This document shows positions 18,394 through 25,928 of a DNA stretch of 64,000 bases, one piece after another; position 1 is the first letter of the stretch, and every line of letters starts with the position of its first letter. The stretch spans positions 8,265-72,264 of the forward strand of contig DASZBS010000056.1 in the NCBI GenBank assembly GCA_035943995.1, read 5' to 3'. Source of the stretch: Vulcanimicrobium sp035943995 (lineage in GTDB: Bacteria; Vulcanimicrobiota; Vulcanimicrobiia; Vulcanimicrobiales; Vulcanimicrobiaceae). The notes below the pieces were generated by a model. That model did not search any database, was not told where the DNA came from, and saw only the letters and a program-made list of their open reading frames with translations. The position numbers and the translations under genes are program-made.

Positions 18394-19156
18394 AGCTTTC
18401 CAGCACCTCGTCGCGCAGATCGTTCCACATCGCCTGATACAGCTCGGTGAAGCGCGGGTCGAACCGCACCTGCTCGATGTCGCGCGGCCGCGGCAGCGTC
18501 ACGTCGTAGCGCGCCTTCACGCGCGCGGGTCCCGCCGTCATCACGACGACCTCGTCGGCAAGCGCGATCGCTTCTTCCAGATCGTGGGTGACGAAGATGA
18601 CGGTCTTGCCCGAGCCTTGCCATAGGTTGAGCAGCTCGCCTTCCATGAGGTTGCGCGTCTGCACGTCGAGCGCGGAGAACGGCTCGTCCATCAGCAGGAT
18701 CTCGGGATCGTACACGAGCGTCTGCGCCAGCGACACGCGCTTGCGCATCCCGCCGGAGAGCTGGTGCGGGAAGAGCTTCTCGAAACCGCGCAGACCGACG
18801 CGGTCGATCCAATCCGCCGTGCGCGTGCGCGCGTCCTCACCGTGCACGCCGCGCAGTTGCAGCGGCAGCCGCACGTTGTCGCGCACGGTCTTCCACGGCA
18901 GCAGCGCATCGCGCTGAAACAGGAAGCCGACGCCGTCCGTGATCCCCGCGACGTCCTTGGCGCGCACGGTGATCGTGCCGCTCGACGGCCCGTCGAGCCC
19001 GGCGACGAGCGAGAGCGCGGTGGACTTCCCGCAGCCCGACGGCCCGACGAGCGCGACGAAGCGCTGCGGCGCGATCTCGAGCTCCACGCCGCGCAGGGCG
19101 GTGTAGCCCGACTCGAACGTCTTGGTGACGTCGCGGAACGCGATGATCGGCGCTAT
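18368..19156 (-). CDS. ABC transporter ATPase, SsuB/TauB family, apparent ATA start
   Basis: All ATPase motifs are present: Walker A GPSGCGKST, Q-loop LFQRDALLPW, signature LSGGMRKRV, Walker B ILLMDEPF and H-loop FVTHDLEEA. The protein should begin at about xAPIIAFRDVTKTFE, but no ATG, GTG or TTG lies in frame nearby. An ATA at 19156-19154 sits six bases after GGAGG and overlaps the CoA-transferase stop as ATAG, so I place the start there. Changing it to ATG would remove the upstream stop. It energises uptake by the neighbouring permease. Confidence 0.85.
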   Translation of the reverse strand: MAPIIAFRDVTKTFESGYTALRGVELEIAPQRFVALVGPSGCGKSTALSLVAGLDGPSSGTITVRAKDVAGITDGVGFLFQRDALLPWKTVRDNVRLPLQLRGVHGEDARTRTADWIDRVGLRGFEKLFPHQLSGGMRKRVSLAQTLVYDPEILLMDEPFSALDVQTRNLMEGELLNLWQGSGKTVIFVTHDLEEAIALADEVVVMTAGPARVKARYDVTLPRPRDIEQVRFDPRFTELYQAMWNDLRDEVLESYARARRAG

Positions 19157-20319
19157 GGCGCGCCTCCGATCCCCAGCTCCGCGAGCACGGCGGCCGTGTC
19201 GGCGCCGACGGCGCGCGCGGCGTGATCGCTGACGGTCGGGTGCGCGCGAAAGCGCGGCACCGGCGCGGTCGTCGCGACGTGGTTCCCCGCGTCGTCGGGC
19301 AGCCGGCGCACGACGCCGCGCGCGCAAACGTGCTCGTCGGCGACGATGTCCGCGATCGAGGAGATCGGTCCCGCCGGAACGCCCGCCGCGGCGAGCAGGT
19401 GCGCGGCCTCGGCGGCGTCGAGCGATTGCGTCCAACCCGCGATGAGCGCGTCGAGCTCCGCGGCGTTCTCAGCGCGCTCGCGGTTGCCGCGAAAGCGCGG
19501 CGCTTCGGCGAGCTCGGGACGTCCCATCGCCGCAACGAAGCGCTTGAAGATGGAGTTCGCGTTCGCGCCGATGGCGATCCATTTTCCGTCGCGCGTCGGG
19601 TACACGTTCGACGGCACCGCGGAACCCATCAGGTTGCCGGACCGCTCGCGCACGAGGCCGAGCGCGTCGTACTCCGGGAGCATCCCCTGCGTCAGCGCGA
19701 TGGACGATTCGAGGAGCGACACGTCGACGTAGTCGCCGACACCGTCGCGCTCGCGCGCGAACAGCGCCGCCTGCACGCCGGCGACGCAGTACAGCGCGGC
19801 GAGCTCGTCCGCCAACGAAAATCCGACCCGCACCGGCGGCCGGTCGGGGAATCCGGTCACGTAGCGCAGCCCGCTCATCGACTCGGCGATGTTGCCGAAA
19901 CCGGCACGGTCGCGATACGGCCCGTCCTGGCCGTAGCCGCTGATCGACGCGTACACGATGCGCGGGTTCTCCGCGCGCAAGCTCTCGTAGCCGAGCCCCC
20001 ACGCATCCAAGCGCCCGGGCCGAAAGTTCTCGATGAGCACGTCGCACTGCAGCGCGATCGCTCGCACCGTGGCGCGATCGTCCTCGTCGTGCAAGTCGAA
20101 CTGGAGGAACCGCTTGTTGCGGTTGTGCGACTTGAACCACCACGACGTCCCGTCGGGCGCCGACGCCCCCCATGTCCGCAGCATGTCGCCCTCGCCGGTC
20201 TCGACCTTGAGCACCTCGGCCCCGAGATCGGCCAAGAGCCGCCCGGCCGCCGGCCCGGCAACGGACGATCCCAGCTCCAACACGCGAATACCGCCAAGCG
20301 GCGCCCGATACGTGGTCAT
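19153..20319 (-). CDS. CaiB/BaiF (class III) CoA-transferase
   Basis: The 388-residue protein has the interlocked-fold family marks: GIRVLELGSSVAGPAAGRLL, GAEVLKVE, CDVLIENFRPG, PRIVYASISGYGQDGP and the catalytic Asp 171 in SLADELAALY. It transfers CoA between carboxylic acids; the acid is unknown. It is the first gene of the NitT/TauT-type ABC operon and overlaps the ATPase start. Its own ATG overlaps the stop of a toxin remnant (ATGA), so an ancestral operon may have coupled them. A second, formyl-CoA-transferase-like paralogue lies at 33607. Confidence 0.87.
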   Translation of the reverse strand: MTTYRAPLGGIRVLELGSSVAGPAAGRLLADLGAEVLKVETGEGDMLRTWGASAPDGTSWWFKSHNRNKRFLQFDLHDEDDRATVRAIALQCDVLIENFRPGRLDAWGLGYESLRAENPRIVYASISGYGQDGPYRDRAGFGNIAESMSGLRYVTGFPDRPPVRVGFSLADELAALYCVAGVQAALFARERDGVGDYVDVSLLESSIALTQGMLPEYDALGLVRERSGNLMGSAVPSNVYPTRDGKWIAIGANANSIFKRFVAAMGRPELAEAPRFRGNRERAENAAELDALIAGWTQSLDAAEAAHLLAAAGVPAGPISSIADIVADEHVCARGVVRRLPDDAGNHVATTAPVPRFRAHPTVSDHAARAVGADTAAVLAELGIGGAP

Positions 20320-20405
20320 ACCGTAACGAGATCGACGTCGTACATCGAGAGACGACGGTCGGCCGTGATCAACTGAAACCCTTCTCCCTCACGTGAAATG
20401 GCGTA
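20316..20405 (-). pseudogene. C-terminal stub of a VapC-like PIN-domain toxin
   Basis: Reading the minus strand from about 20405 gives roughly 29 codons ending in FQLITADRRLSMYDVDLVTV before a TGA at 20316-20318. That is the usual ending of VapC/PIN toxins (a TADRRL motif with the last active-site Asp). The first 100 or so residues are missing and no start exists, so this is a remnant. Its frame overlaps the antitoxin's last codons, and its stop overlaps the CoA-transferase ATG. Confidence 0.6.
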
Positions 20406-20631
20406 GGATCTCGGGTGGCAGAGGATCGTCGAAGTCATCCGGTACCTCGAACCGGCCGCGGTCGATTCCTAACCCGCGATTCGGATATCGCTCGGCAGGG
20501 CGATTCTCCAAACGCACGAGCTTCGCGACGGGGTGTCCATGCCGCACGATGAGGAGCTCTTCGCCGCCGTCCATCGAGTCGACGAGCAGCGAAAGCTTGG
20601 CCTCCGCCTCGACGATGTCTACCGTATCCAT
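20389..20631 (-). CDS. Phd/YefM/VapB-type antitoxin, toxin partner lost
   Basis: The 80-residue protein (ATG 20631) has the short N-terminal DNA-binding domain of the Phd/YefM fold (VDIVEAEAKLSLLVDSMDGG, EELLIVRHGHPVAKLV). Its C-terminal neutralising tail (VPDDFDDPLPPEILRHF) is typical of antitoxins paired with PIN toxins. In intact pairs the toxin follows directly; here only its last 29 codons remain (20316-20405). The antitoxin may persist as a solitary regulator or as protection against a related toxin elsewhere. Confidence 0.78.
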   Translation of the reverse strand: MDTVDIVEAEAKLSLLVDSMDGGEELLIVRHGHPVAKLVRLENRPAERYPNRGLGIDRGRFEVPDDFDDPLPPEILRHFT

Positions 20632-20649
20632 GCGGCGAGGATAGCGAAG

Positions 20650-21573
20650 GTGACCAGCGTTGGTCAACTCGAACCGAACCCCATGCCCCTTCTCCTTTCG
20701 CCCTCGTCGCCGACCGTCGATGCGGTGATGCTCGAAGCTCGTGCGTCGGGCTTCGCCAAGCGATCGATCAAGAATGAAGCGAAGCTCGCCGCGATCGACC
20801 TCGCGATCCGCTGCATCGACCTGACCACGCTCGAAGGCCGCGACACGCCTGGGCGCGTGCGCTCGCTGTGCGCGAAGGCCGCCTATCCCGCGCCGGGCGC
20901 GCCGCGCGTCGCCGCGGTATGCGTGTATCCGAACCTCGTCGCGGTCGCGAAGGAAGCGTTGTGCGGGACGGGCGTGAAGGTCGCTTCGGTCGCGACCGCG
21001 TTTCCCAGCGGGCTCTCGTCGCTCGACGTCAAGCTGCGCGACACCGAAGCGGCGCTCGAGTCCGGTGCGGACGAGATCGACATGGTGATCGATCGCGGCG
21101 CGTTTCTCGCCGGCCAGGAGTCGCACGTGTTCGCCGAGATCGCCGCCGTGAAGAAACTCTGCGGCGAGATCCATCTCAAAGCAATCCTGGAGACGGGCGA
21201 GCTCGGCTCGTACGACGCGACACGCCGCGCGAGCGATCTCGCGCTCGAAGCGGGCGCCGACGTCATCAAGACGTCCACCGGTAAGATCGGCACGTCCGCG
21301 ACGCTCGCCACGGCGCTCGTGATGGCGGAAGCGATCCGCGATTTTGAGCGCCGCACCGGCGAGCGGCGCGGTCTTAAGGTCGCAGGCGGCGTCCGCAACA
21401 CAAAAGCCGCGATCGCGTACCTCGTGCTGCTCGACGAAACGCTCGGCGATCCGTGGCTGTCGCCGGACCTGTTTCGGATCGGCGCGAGCGCGTTGCTCGA
21501 CGATCTGCTGCTCCAGCGCCAGAAGCTCGCGACAGGCCGCTACGGCTCGTTAGACTACATCGCCAAAGATTAA
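20650..21573 (+). CDS. deoC: Deoxyribose-phosphate aldolase
   Basis: This class I aldolase cleaves 2-deoxyribose 5-phosphate to acetaldehyde and glyceraldehyde 3-phosphate in deoxynucleoside breakdown. Key residues are visible: Asp in DEIDMVIDRGAF, the Schiff-base Lys 207 in DVIKTSTGK, and Lys 243 in LKVAGGVR. GTG 20650 with GAGG nine bases upstream is preferred over ATG 20683, which has no ribosome site. An aldehyde dehydrogenase that could oxidise the acetaldehyde lies 2.9 kb downstream, beyond the accessory island. Confidence 0.92.
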   Translation: MTSVGQLEPNPMPLLLSPSSPTVDAVMLEARASGFAKRSIKNEAKLAAIDLAIRCIDLTTLEGRDTPGRVRSLCAKAAYPAPGAPRVAAVCVYPNLVAVAKEALCGTGVKVASVATAFPSGLSSLDVKLRDTEAALESGADEIDMVIDRGAFLAGQESHVFAEIAAVKKLCGEIHLKAILETGELGSYDATRRASDLALEAGADVIKTSTGKIGTSATLATALVMAEAIRDFERRTGERRGLKVAGGVRNTKAAIAYLVLLDETLGDPWLSPDLFRIGASALLDDLLLQRQKLATGRYGSLDYIAKD

Positions 21574-21748
21574 CCGTGAAGGCTGGCGATCTGCTCTCCG
21601 CGCCGTGAAGACCACCACCGTCGATCCAGTACTGTCCGGGCGCTGAAAGGCGAAACTGCTGAAACTCACCCGAGAATGTCACGCATAGACTTCTGGAGCC
21701 AAGACTTATCGCCCTATCGAAACCGGCATGACAAAGCAGTGTGAACAA

Positions 21749-22492
21749 TCACAATGTAAGGATTACATTCTCGACAAGATCGCGAATATATTCTTCGGCG
21801 GTAACGTCGCGCACCGCTAGACGCGAGGGATGAGCAAGAGCATTACGTCGATCTAGCTTTTCCTTCAAGACCTTGTATACTCCGCTCGGGATCAGGCGCC
21901 CGCTTCGCGTAATGGTTAATATTTGTTCCTCGCGCAGATATGAGAAGTCGTCGACGCTGCCGATCGTGATGTTTGCTTTCGGGAACGTCTGCCGAAGCTG
22001 AGCATTGAAAGCGACGATATGGCTCCGATAGATCCATTGAAGTAGGCAGTAAAACGCTAAATTCCATGCCATCAATATCGCGGCTCGATATGCACCGTTG
22101 GAAAAACATACGAGTGTTTCATCTAGGTAAGCGCGCTGAGAGGGATCATCAATCGTACCGCTAAGTTCGTCTAGATGCCGATTAACAACCGAGCGCGAAG
22201 ACGTGGTTCCAAACAATTCGTCGTAGGCTTTTAGGAAACTGCGCTCCAATCGAAATCCGCCGTTTTCGTGAATCAGTTCTGGCGAATCGCGAATAGTCAT
22301 TGCGCGCAAGAATGGTGCTATCGCTGATGGCTTCTTTACACGCATCGCCTCGAAGCACCCAGCTATGTCGTCGGCTGTGAACGGCTCCCGTTTTTCAACA
22401 CTGCCTATGAACCATGCGAACAACCGGATCTTATCCGCGTACCGCCATGCGCCAAAGTCGTCGGTGCGGCGCACAATTTCTTCGAGCAGCAT
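21749..22492 (-). CDS. HEPN-like protein, last gene of unknown accessory cassette
   Basis: The 247-residue protein belongs to no family I can name. Residues of about 120-247 are helical and end in DRRNALAHPS, an RNxxxH motif (Arg 216, His 221) like that of HEPN ribonucleases, preceded by a helix pair (SNGAYRAAILMAWNLAFYCL) of the kind seen in HEPN/DUF4145-like domains. The N-terminal half (LFAWFIGSVEKREPFTADDI) looks like a helical or winged-helix adaptor. The gene is AT-richer than its surroundings and starts three bases after the preceding gene. RNase activity is a hypothesis. Confidence 0.72.
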   Translation of the reverse strand: MLLEEIVRRTDDFGAWRYADKIRLFAWFIGSVEKREPFTADDIAGCFEAMRVKKPSAIAPFLRAMTIRDSPELIHENGGFRLERSFLKAYDELFGTTSSRSVVNRHLDELSGTIDDPSQRAYLDETLVCFSNGAYRAAILMAWNLAFYCLLQWIYRSHIVAFNAQLRQTFPKANITIGSVDDFSYLREEQILTITRSGRLIPSGVYKVLKEKLDRRNALAHPSRLAVRDVTAEEYIRDLVENVILTL

Positions 22493-22495
22493 CTC

Positions 22496-23113
22496 CTAGG
22501 GAGTGCGGCCAGCGAGCTTCTTTAGCACCTGAACAAGTTCGCGTTCTCCATCTGGTGTAAGACGGCGACGAGTCTCGTTGTCTGTAAAAGAATTGCTAAA
22601 CAACCCTTTCATTTCGCGAAGCGTTGTCGCAAAATTTCCGTCGTCGTAACATTGCTCAGCCTTGCATGTATCTCGGATTTCCGCCTTGGAAACAGAAAAC
22701 TCGCCGTCAATAATACCGTGGCGAAACGCAAGTAATAGTGCCCAGTCGGTCGTCGCTCGTGCTTTCGGCTTGATCGGAGGATGACGGAAAAAGGTTAACT
22801 CGCCTGCGTCTACCATCGCTAGTTCCTCCACGATGCCGTCGTCCAGGCCATACCGCATGAAAAAGCCCTTCAGGGCCGGATTCCGCGATTTTTCAGCAGA
22901 GTGCTCGGTGTGGACCACCGCGCGCTGCGTCGCGACGGGAATTGACCCGCTCGCCTGCGCCGGGGCGCCTACAACATTCGCTTGTGGTCCGTTGGTCATG
23001 AGGTCGCGCACCAGTGCTTCGTACGTTGCAATTCGGTATCGATCGGGTAGTGTTTCTGCGAATTCAATAGCCTCGCCGACATAGCTCTTTAACTCTTGCG
23101 ACAGGGTCGACAT
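22496..23113 (-). CDS. Unknown protein with winged-helix-like C-terminus, accessory cassette
   Basis: The 205-residue protein opens with a helical segment (GEAIEFAETLPDRYRIATYE) that resembles the start of the preceding protein, a spacer of about 50 residues, and a C-terminal region of about 85 residues. That region (ALLLAFRHGIIDGEFSVSKA ... RRRLTPDGERELVQVL) has the helix order and the T-x-x-G ending of winged-helix domains. No catalytic motif is visible. It lies one base after the previous stop and three bases before the HEPN-like gene, so translation is probably coupled. Confidence 0.72.
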   Translation of the reverse strand: MSTLSQELKSYVGEAIEFAETLPDRYRIATYEALVRDLMTNGPQANVVGAPAQASGSIPVATQRAVVHTEHSAEKSRNPALKGFFMRYGLDDGIVEELAMVDAGELTFFRHPPIKPKARATTDWALLLAFRHGIIDGEFSVSKAEIRDTCKAEQCYDDGNFATTLREMKGLFSNSFTDNETRRRLTPDGERELVQVLKKLAGRTP

Positions 23114-23114
23114 T

Positions 23115-23576
23115 CTAATTGGATCCTTGAAGTTCGCTCAGACCCTGATTGCTGAGCGCGATGCGAACGCGACGACCATCACGCCCGTGCTCTAGTAGCA
23201 CACCGCGGCGAATCAGCTTGCTCACATCTCGCGAGATGTTACCAGGTGGCTTCACCCGATACCGCTTGAAGATCGCCGGAAGGTCGGAAAGCAGCGCTTC
23301 ACCGCCTCGCTCGAGTTCAAGAATACGAACGGCAGCAAGAATACGCCGGTCGTATGCGTCGGCCGTAACGAGAATCTGGGCGAGCGCGTCGAGTTCCAGC
23401 GATTCGCCATCGCGGGAGCCGGGATGCTTCGCTGGTTTCAAGGACGGGTCTTCGCGTACCGTACCATTGTGCAGGAGCGCATGTCTCAGGAGCACGGCAA
23501 AGGCCGGCTCTCTGTAACGTTCCGGAACTGAGTCGGCGAGGCGCACGCACTCATCGATGATTTCGGCTTCAATCAT
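23115..23576 (-). CDS. Unknown winged-helix-like protein, accessory cassette
   Basis: The 153-residue protein starts with ECVRLADSVPERYREPAFAV, the same pattern as the next gene, then a charged linker. From about residue 60 there is a winged-helix-like domain: AVRILELERGGEALLSDLPA, a recognition-type helix NISRDVSKLIRRGVL, and a basic wing HGRDGRRVRIAL. It overlaps the first gene by four bases (ATGA). It is probably DNA-binding or an adaptor; no enzymatic signature is seen. Confidence 0.72.
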   Translation of the reverse strand: MIEAEIIDECVRLADSVPERYREPAFAVLLRHALLHNGTVREDPSLKPAKHPGSRDGESLELDALAQILVTADAYDRRILAAVRILELERGGEALLSDLPAIFKRYRVKPPGNISRDVSKLIRRGVLLEHGRDGRRVRIALSNQGLSELQGSN

Positions 23577-23950
23577 ATCGTCAATGCTTTCCTTACGTCC
23601 GCGATCGCATATGCAGGTACCTCATAGCGACCATCTTCCGACCGAACCAGACGTCGTGACGCAAGCTCACGGAGGGCGGGCCGAAGCGTACCTCCCGGAA
23701 TCCCAGTTAGCGTCTCGATTTCTTTAGGAGCGATGCCTTTTTCTGAACGATGTCCCAATCGATGGAGCGCTGCGCCGCCCAAGATTCCGATCAATGCGCG
23801 GGAGCGAACGCTGAGCCTAACGGCGTCCGCCTTGAAGACAATCCCGCCTGTTGTGGTGAGCTGTATCCAGTCGCGCAATAATTCCGCCAGGATCGCGTCG
23901 TGCATCGCGGATTCGTCCACCACGAGGCTCTGAAGAGGCGACTGCTCCAT
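23573..23950 (-). CDS. Small winged-helix regulator, first gene of accessory cassette
   Basis: The 125-residue protein ends in a clear winged helix: EKGIAPKEIETLTGIPGGTL then RPALRELASRRLVRSEDGRY. AGGAG lies seven bases before ATG 23950. Directly upstream an inverted repeat flanks a TATAAT box, so this gene is the best candidate for the cassette's autoregulator. Base composition is AT-richer than neighbours and it shares the operon with the three genes down to 21749. Confidence 0.72.
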   Translation of the reverse strand: MEQSPLQSLVVDESAMHDAILAELLRDWIQLTTTGGIVFKADAVRLSVRSRALIGILGGAALHRLGHRSEKGIAPKEIETLTGIPGGTLRPALRELASRRLVRSEDGRYEVPAYAIADVRKALTI

Positions 23951-23962
23951 TGGCTTCTCCTA

Positions 23963-23989
23963 TAAGGGTAAATTTATTATACACCCTTA
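23963..23989 (-). promoter_or_regulatory. Putative promoter/operator of the accessory cassette
   Basis: Two 7-bp inverted arms (TAAGGGT at 23963-23969 and ACCCTTA at 23983-23989) enclose a TATAAT on the minus strand (23981-23976), 26 bases from ATG 23950. A repressor bound to the arms would mask the -10 box. A TTGACT lies at 23994-23989 but only 7 bases from the -10, so the -35 is not canonical. Confidence 0.55.
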
Positions 23990-24111
23990 GTCAAGACACC
24001 GTGCACTGCTCTAGGAGGAGCCCCTCAGGATTGCCGATGGCCCGTGCCTGCCACGCGCTCGAGGTGCTCCAGAAGTGTCTCCGGGGGCCGGTAATCCATT
24101 AGATACTGTAC

Positions 24112-24164
24112 CAACGCGTCGCCAGCGCGTCGCGCATCGACGTCGGTGGCCGGCCGATCGCGTT
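24112..24164 (-). repeat. 53-bp inverted repeat, left arm
   Basis: The reverse complement of this segment matches 24311-24363 at 52 of 53 positions. The arms are 146 bases apart. Both are GC-rich while the spacer is AT-rich. The left arm lies inside the minus-strand gene remnant. Confidence 0.8.
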
Positions 24165-24310
24165 GTGGCGCTCTCGTCTACTCGTCTGCATAAGACTCGT
24201 TCGCCTACCTATGGTGTAGTCGAATTAACTCGGTGATTGTTATTCTTTCAGGCCTAAACGTTTCATGAGTATTAAACGCGTCGTATATCCAGGGTTACCG
24301 TAGAGCGCTG

Positions 24311-24363
24311 CAACGCGATCGGCCGGCCACCGACCTCGATGCGCGACGCGCTGGCGACGCGTT
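24311..24363 (+). repeat. 53-bp inverted repeat, right arm
   Basis: Inverted copy of 24112-24164 with one mismatch, ending 61 bases before the aldehyde dehydrogenase start. Both arms read as the same peptide fragment (RDRPATD, then DARRAGDA), so the pair looks like a duplicated and inverted gene fragment rather than a transposon end. Confidence 0.8.
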
Positions 24364-24424
24364 CGCGACTGGCTCTCCCGGCGGGCAGCTGGGGGACTGC
24401 ACCTGCGCGGGCGAATCCCCCGGC

Positions 24425-25858
24425 ATGGCTCTCGCCTACGCCCCCTCGCTCGAGACCTCGCCGGTCCGGATCGCTTCGAAGTACGACCACTTCATCGGCG
24501 GCCGCTGGGTGCCGTCGTCGAGGGGCGAGACGTTCGCGACCGTCAACCCCGCCACCGAGGTCGAGCTCGCCCAGGTCGCCGCCGGCACGGCCGAGGACGT
24601 CGACCGTGCGGTCGCCGCCGCCCGCGAGGCCTACGAAAAGTACTGGCGCCCCATGCGGCCTGCCGACCGCGCAAAGTACGTCTACCGCATCGCGCGGGCC
24701 ATCACCGAACGCTCGCGCGAGCTCGCCGTGCTCGAAACGAAGGACGGCGGCAAGCCCATCAAGGAGTCGCGCGACTTCGACGTCGTGCAGGCCGCAGCGA
24801 ACTTCTTCTACTTCGCCGGCTGGGCCGACAAGCTGCGCTACGCGATCAGCGGCGTCACCGACCCGGGACCGCTGGGCGTCGTCGGCTCGATCGTGCCGTG
24901 GAACTTCCCGCTCTTGATGGCGGCGTGGAAGATCGCGCCGGCGCTCGCGTGCGGCAACACGGTCGTGCTCAAGCCCGCCGAGACGACGCCGCTCACCGCG
25001 CTGCTGCTCGCGGAGATCTGCGAAGAGGCCGAGCTGCCGCCCGGCGTCGTCAACGTGATCACGGGCGACGGCCGCACCGGTGCAGCGCTCGTCGCACACC
25101 CGGGCGTCGACAAGATCGCGTTCACCGGCTCGACCGAGGTCGGCAAGCTCATCCAGAAAACGCTTGCGGGGACGCGCAAGCACGTCACGCTCGAGCTCGG
25201 CGGGAAGGCAGCGAACATCGTGTTCGCCGACGCGCCGCTCGATCAAGCGATCGAAGGCGTCGTCAACGGCATCTACTTCAACCAAGGCCACGTGTGCTGC
25301 GCGGGCTCGCGGCTGTTGGTGCAAGAGAACGTGCACGACGAGGTCGTCGACAAGCTCAAAGCGCGCATCGAGACGCTGCGGCTGGGCGACCCGCTCGACA
25401 AGAATACGGATATCGGCGCGATCAACTCCGCCGCGCAGCACGCGAAGATCGGCGAGCTGATCGAAAGCGGCGTGGCCGAAGGTGCCGTGCTCTACCAGCA
25501 GTCGTGCGCGCTGCCGGAGCGCGGTTACTTCCATCGCGCGGCGTTCTTCACGGGCGTGTCGCAGTCGCATCGCATCGCGCGCGAAGAGATCTTCGGGCCG
25601 GTGCTGTCGATCATGACGTTCCGGACCGCCGACGAAGCGATCGAGAAAGCGAACAACACGCCGTACGGGCTGTCGGCCGGCGTGTGGACCGATAAAGGCG
25701 CGAAGTCGATGTACGTCGCGCAGCGTTTGCAAGCAGGTGTGGTGTGGTGCTCGACGTTCAACCAATTCGATCCCAGCTCGCCGTTCGGCGGCTACCGCGA
25801 ATCGGGGTTCGGCCGGGAGGGCGGCGTCGCCGGGCTGCGCTCGTATCTGGCGGGCTAG
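24425..25858 (+). CDS. NAD(P)-dependent aldehyde dehydrogenase
   Basis: The 477-residue enzyme has the full ALDH set: GSIVPWNFPLLMAAWKIAPA, GNTVVLKPAE, FTGSTEVGK, the general base Glu 257 in LELGGKAA, catalytic Cys 291 in NQGHVCCAGSR, and EEIFGPVLSI. It would oxidise an aldehyde to the acid in the cytoplasm. The order deoC-ALDH suggests acetaldehyde from deoxyribose 5-phosphate as one substrate (inference). The accessory island separates the two genes. A second ALDH-like gene without a catalytic domain lies at 43009. Confidence 0.92.
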   Translation: MALAYAPSLETSPVRIASKYDHFIGGRWVPSSRGETFATVNPATEVELAQVAAGTAEDVDRAVAAAREAYEKYWRPMRPADRAKYVYRIARAITERSRELAVLETKDGGKPIKESRDFDVVQAAANFFYFAGWADKLRYAISGVTDPGPLGVVGSIVPWNFPLLMAAWKIAPALACGNTVVLKPAETTPLTALLLAEICEEAELPPGVVNVITGDGRTGAALVAHPGVDKIAFTGSTEVGKLIQKTLAGTRKHVTLELGGKAANIVFADAPLDQAIEGVVNGIYFNQGHVCCAGSRLLVQENVHDEVVDKLKARIETLRLGDPLDKNTDIGAINSAAQHAKIGELIESGVAEGAVLYQQSCALPERGYFHRAAFFTGVSQSHRIAREEIFGPVLSIMTFRTADEAIEKANNTPYGLSAGVWTDKGAKSMYVAQRLQAGVVWCSTFNQFDPSSPFGGYRESGFGREGGVAGLRSYLAG

Positions 25859-25928
25859 CTCCGGCTGGGCCGAATCGCTCGCTCGCTCTCCTGTGAAACC
25901 CTGGGTCGCCGGCCGAAGCTGATCCGGA

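Larger units (their letters stand above)
23951..24424. other. 474-bp gene-poor island edge with degraded sequence
   Basis: This stretch holds the cassette promoter, a gene remnant on the minus strand, two arms of a 53-bp inverted repeat and an AT-rich spacer (about 24175-24300). I see no intact gene, tRNA or integrase. The minus strand from about 24180 to a TGA at 24025-24027 stays open and reads sensibly (ALVQYLMDYRPPETLLEHLE), which suggests the end of a lost gene. Confidence 0.5.

Noticed and set aside
20316..20405. Intact VapC toxin
   Set aside because: Only about 29 C-terminal codons remain, with no start codon and no N-terminal active-site Asp.
24112..24363. Insertion-sequence ends
   Set aside because: The spacer is only 146 bases, there is no transposase and no flanking target duplication is obvious.
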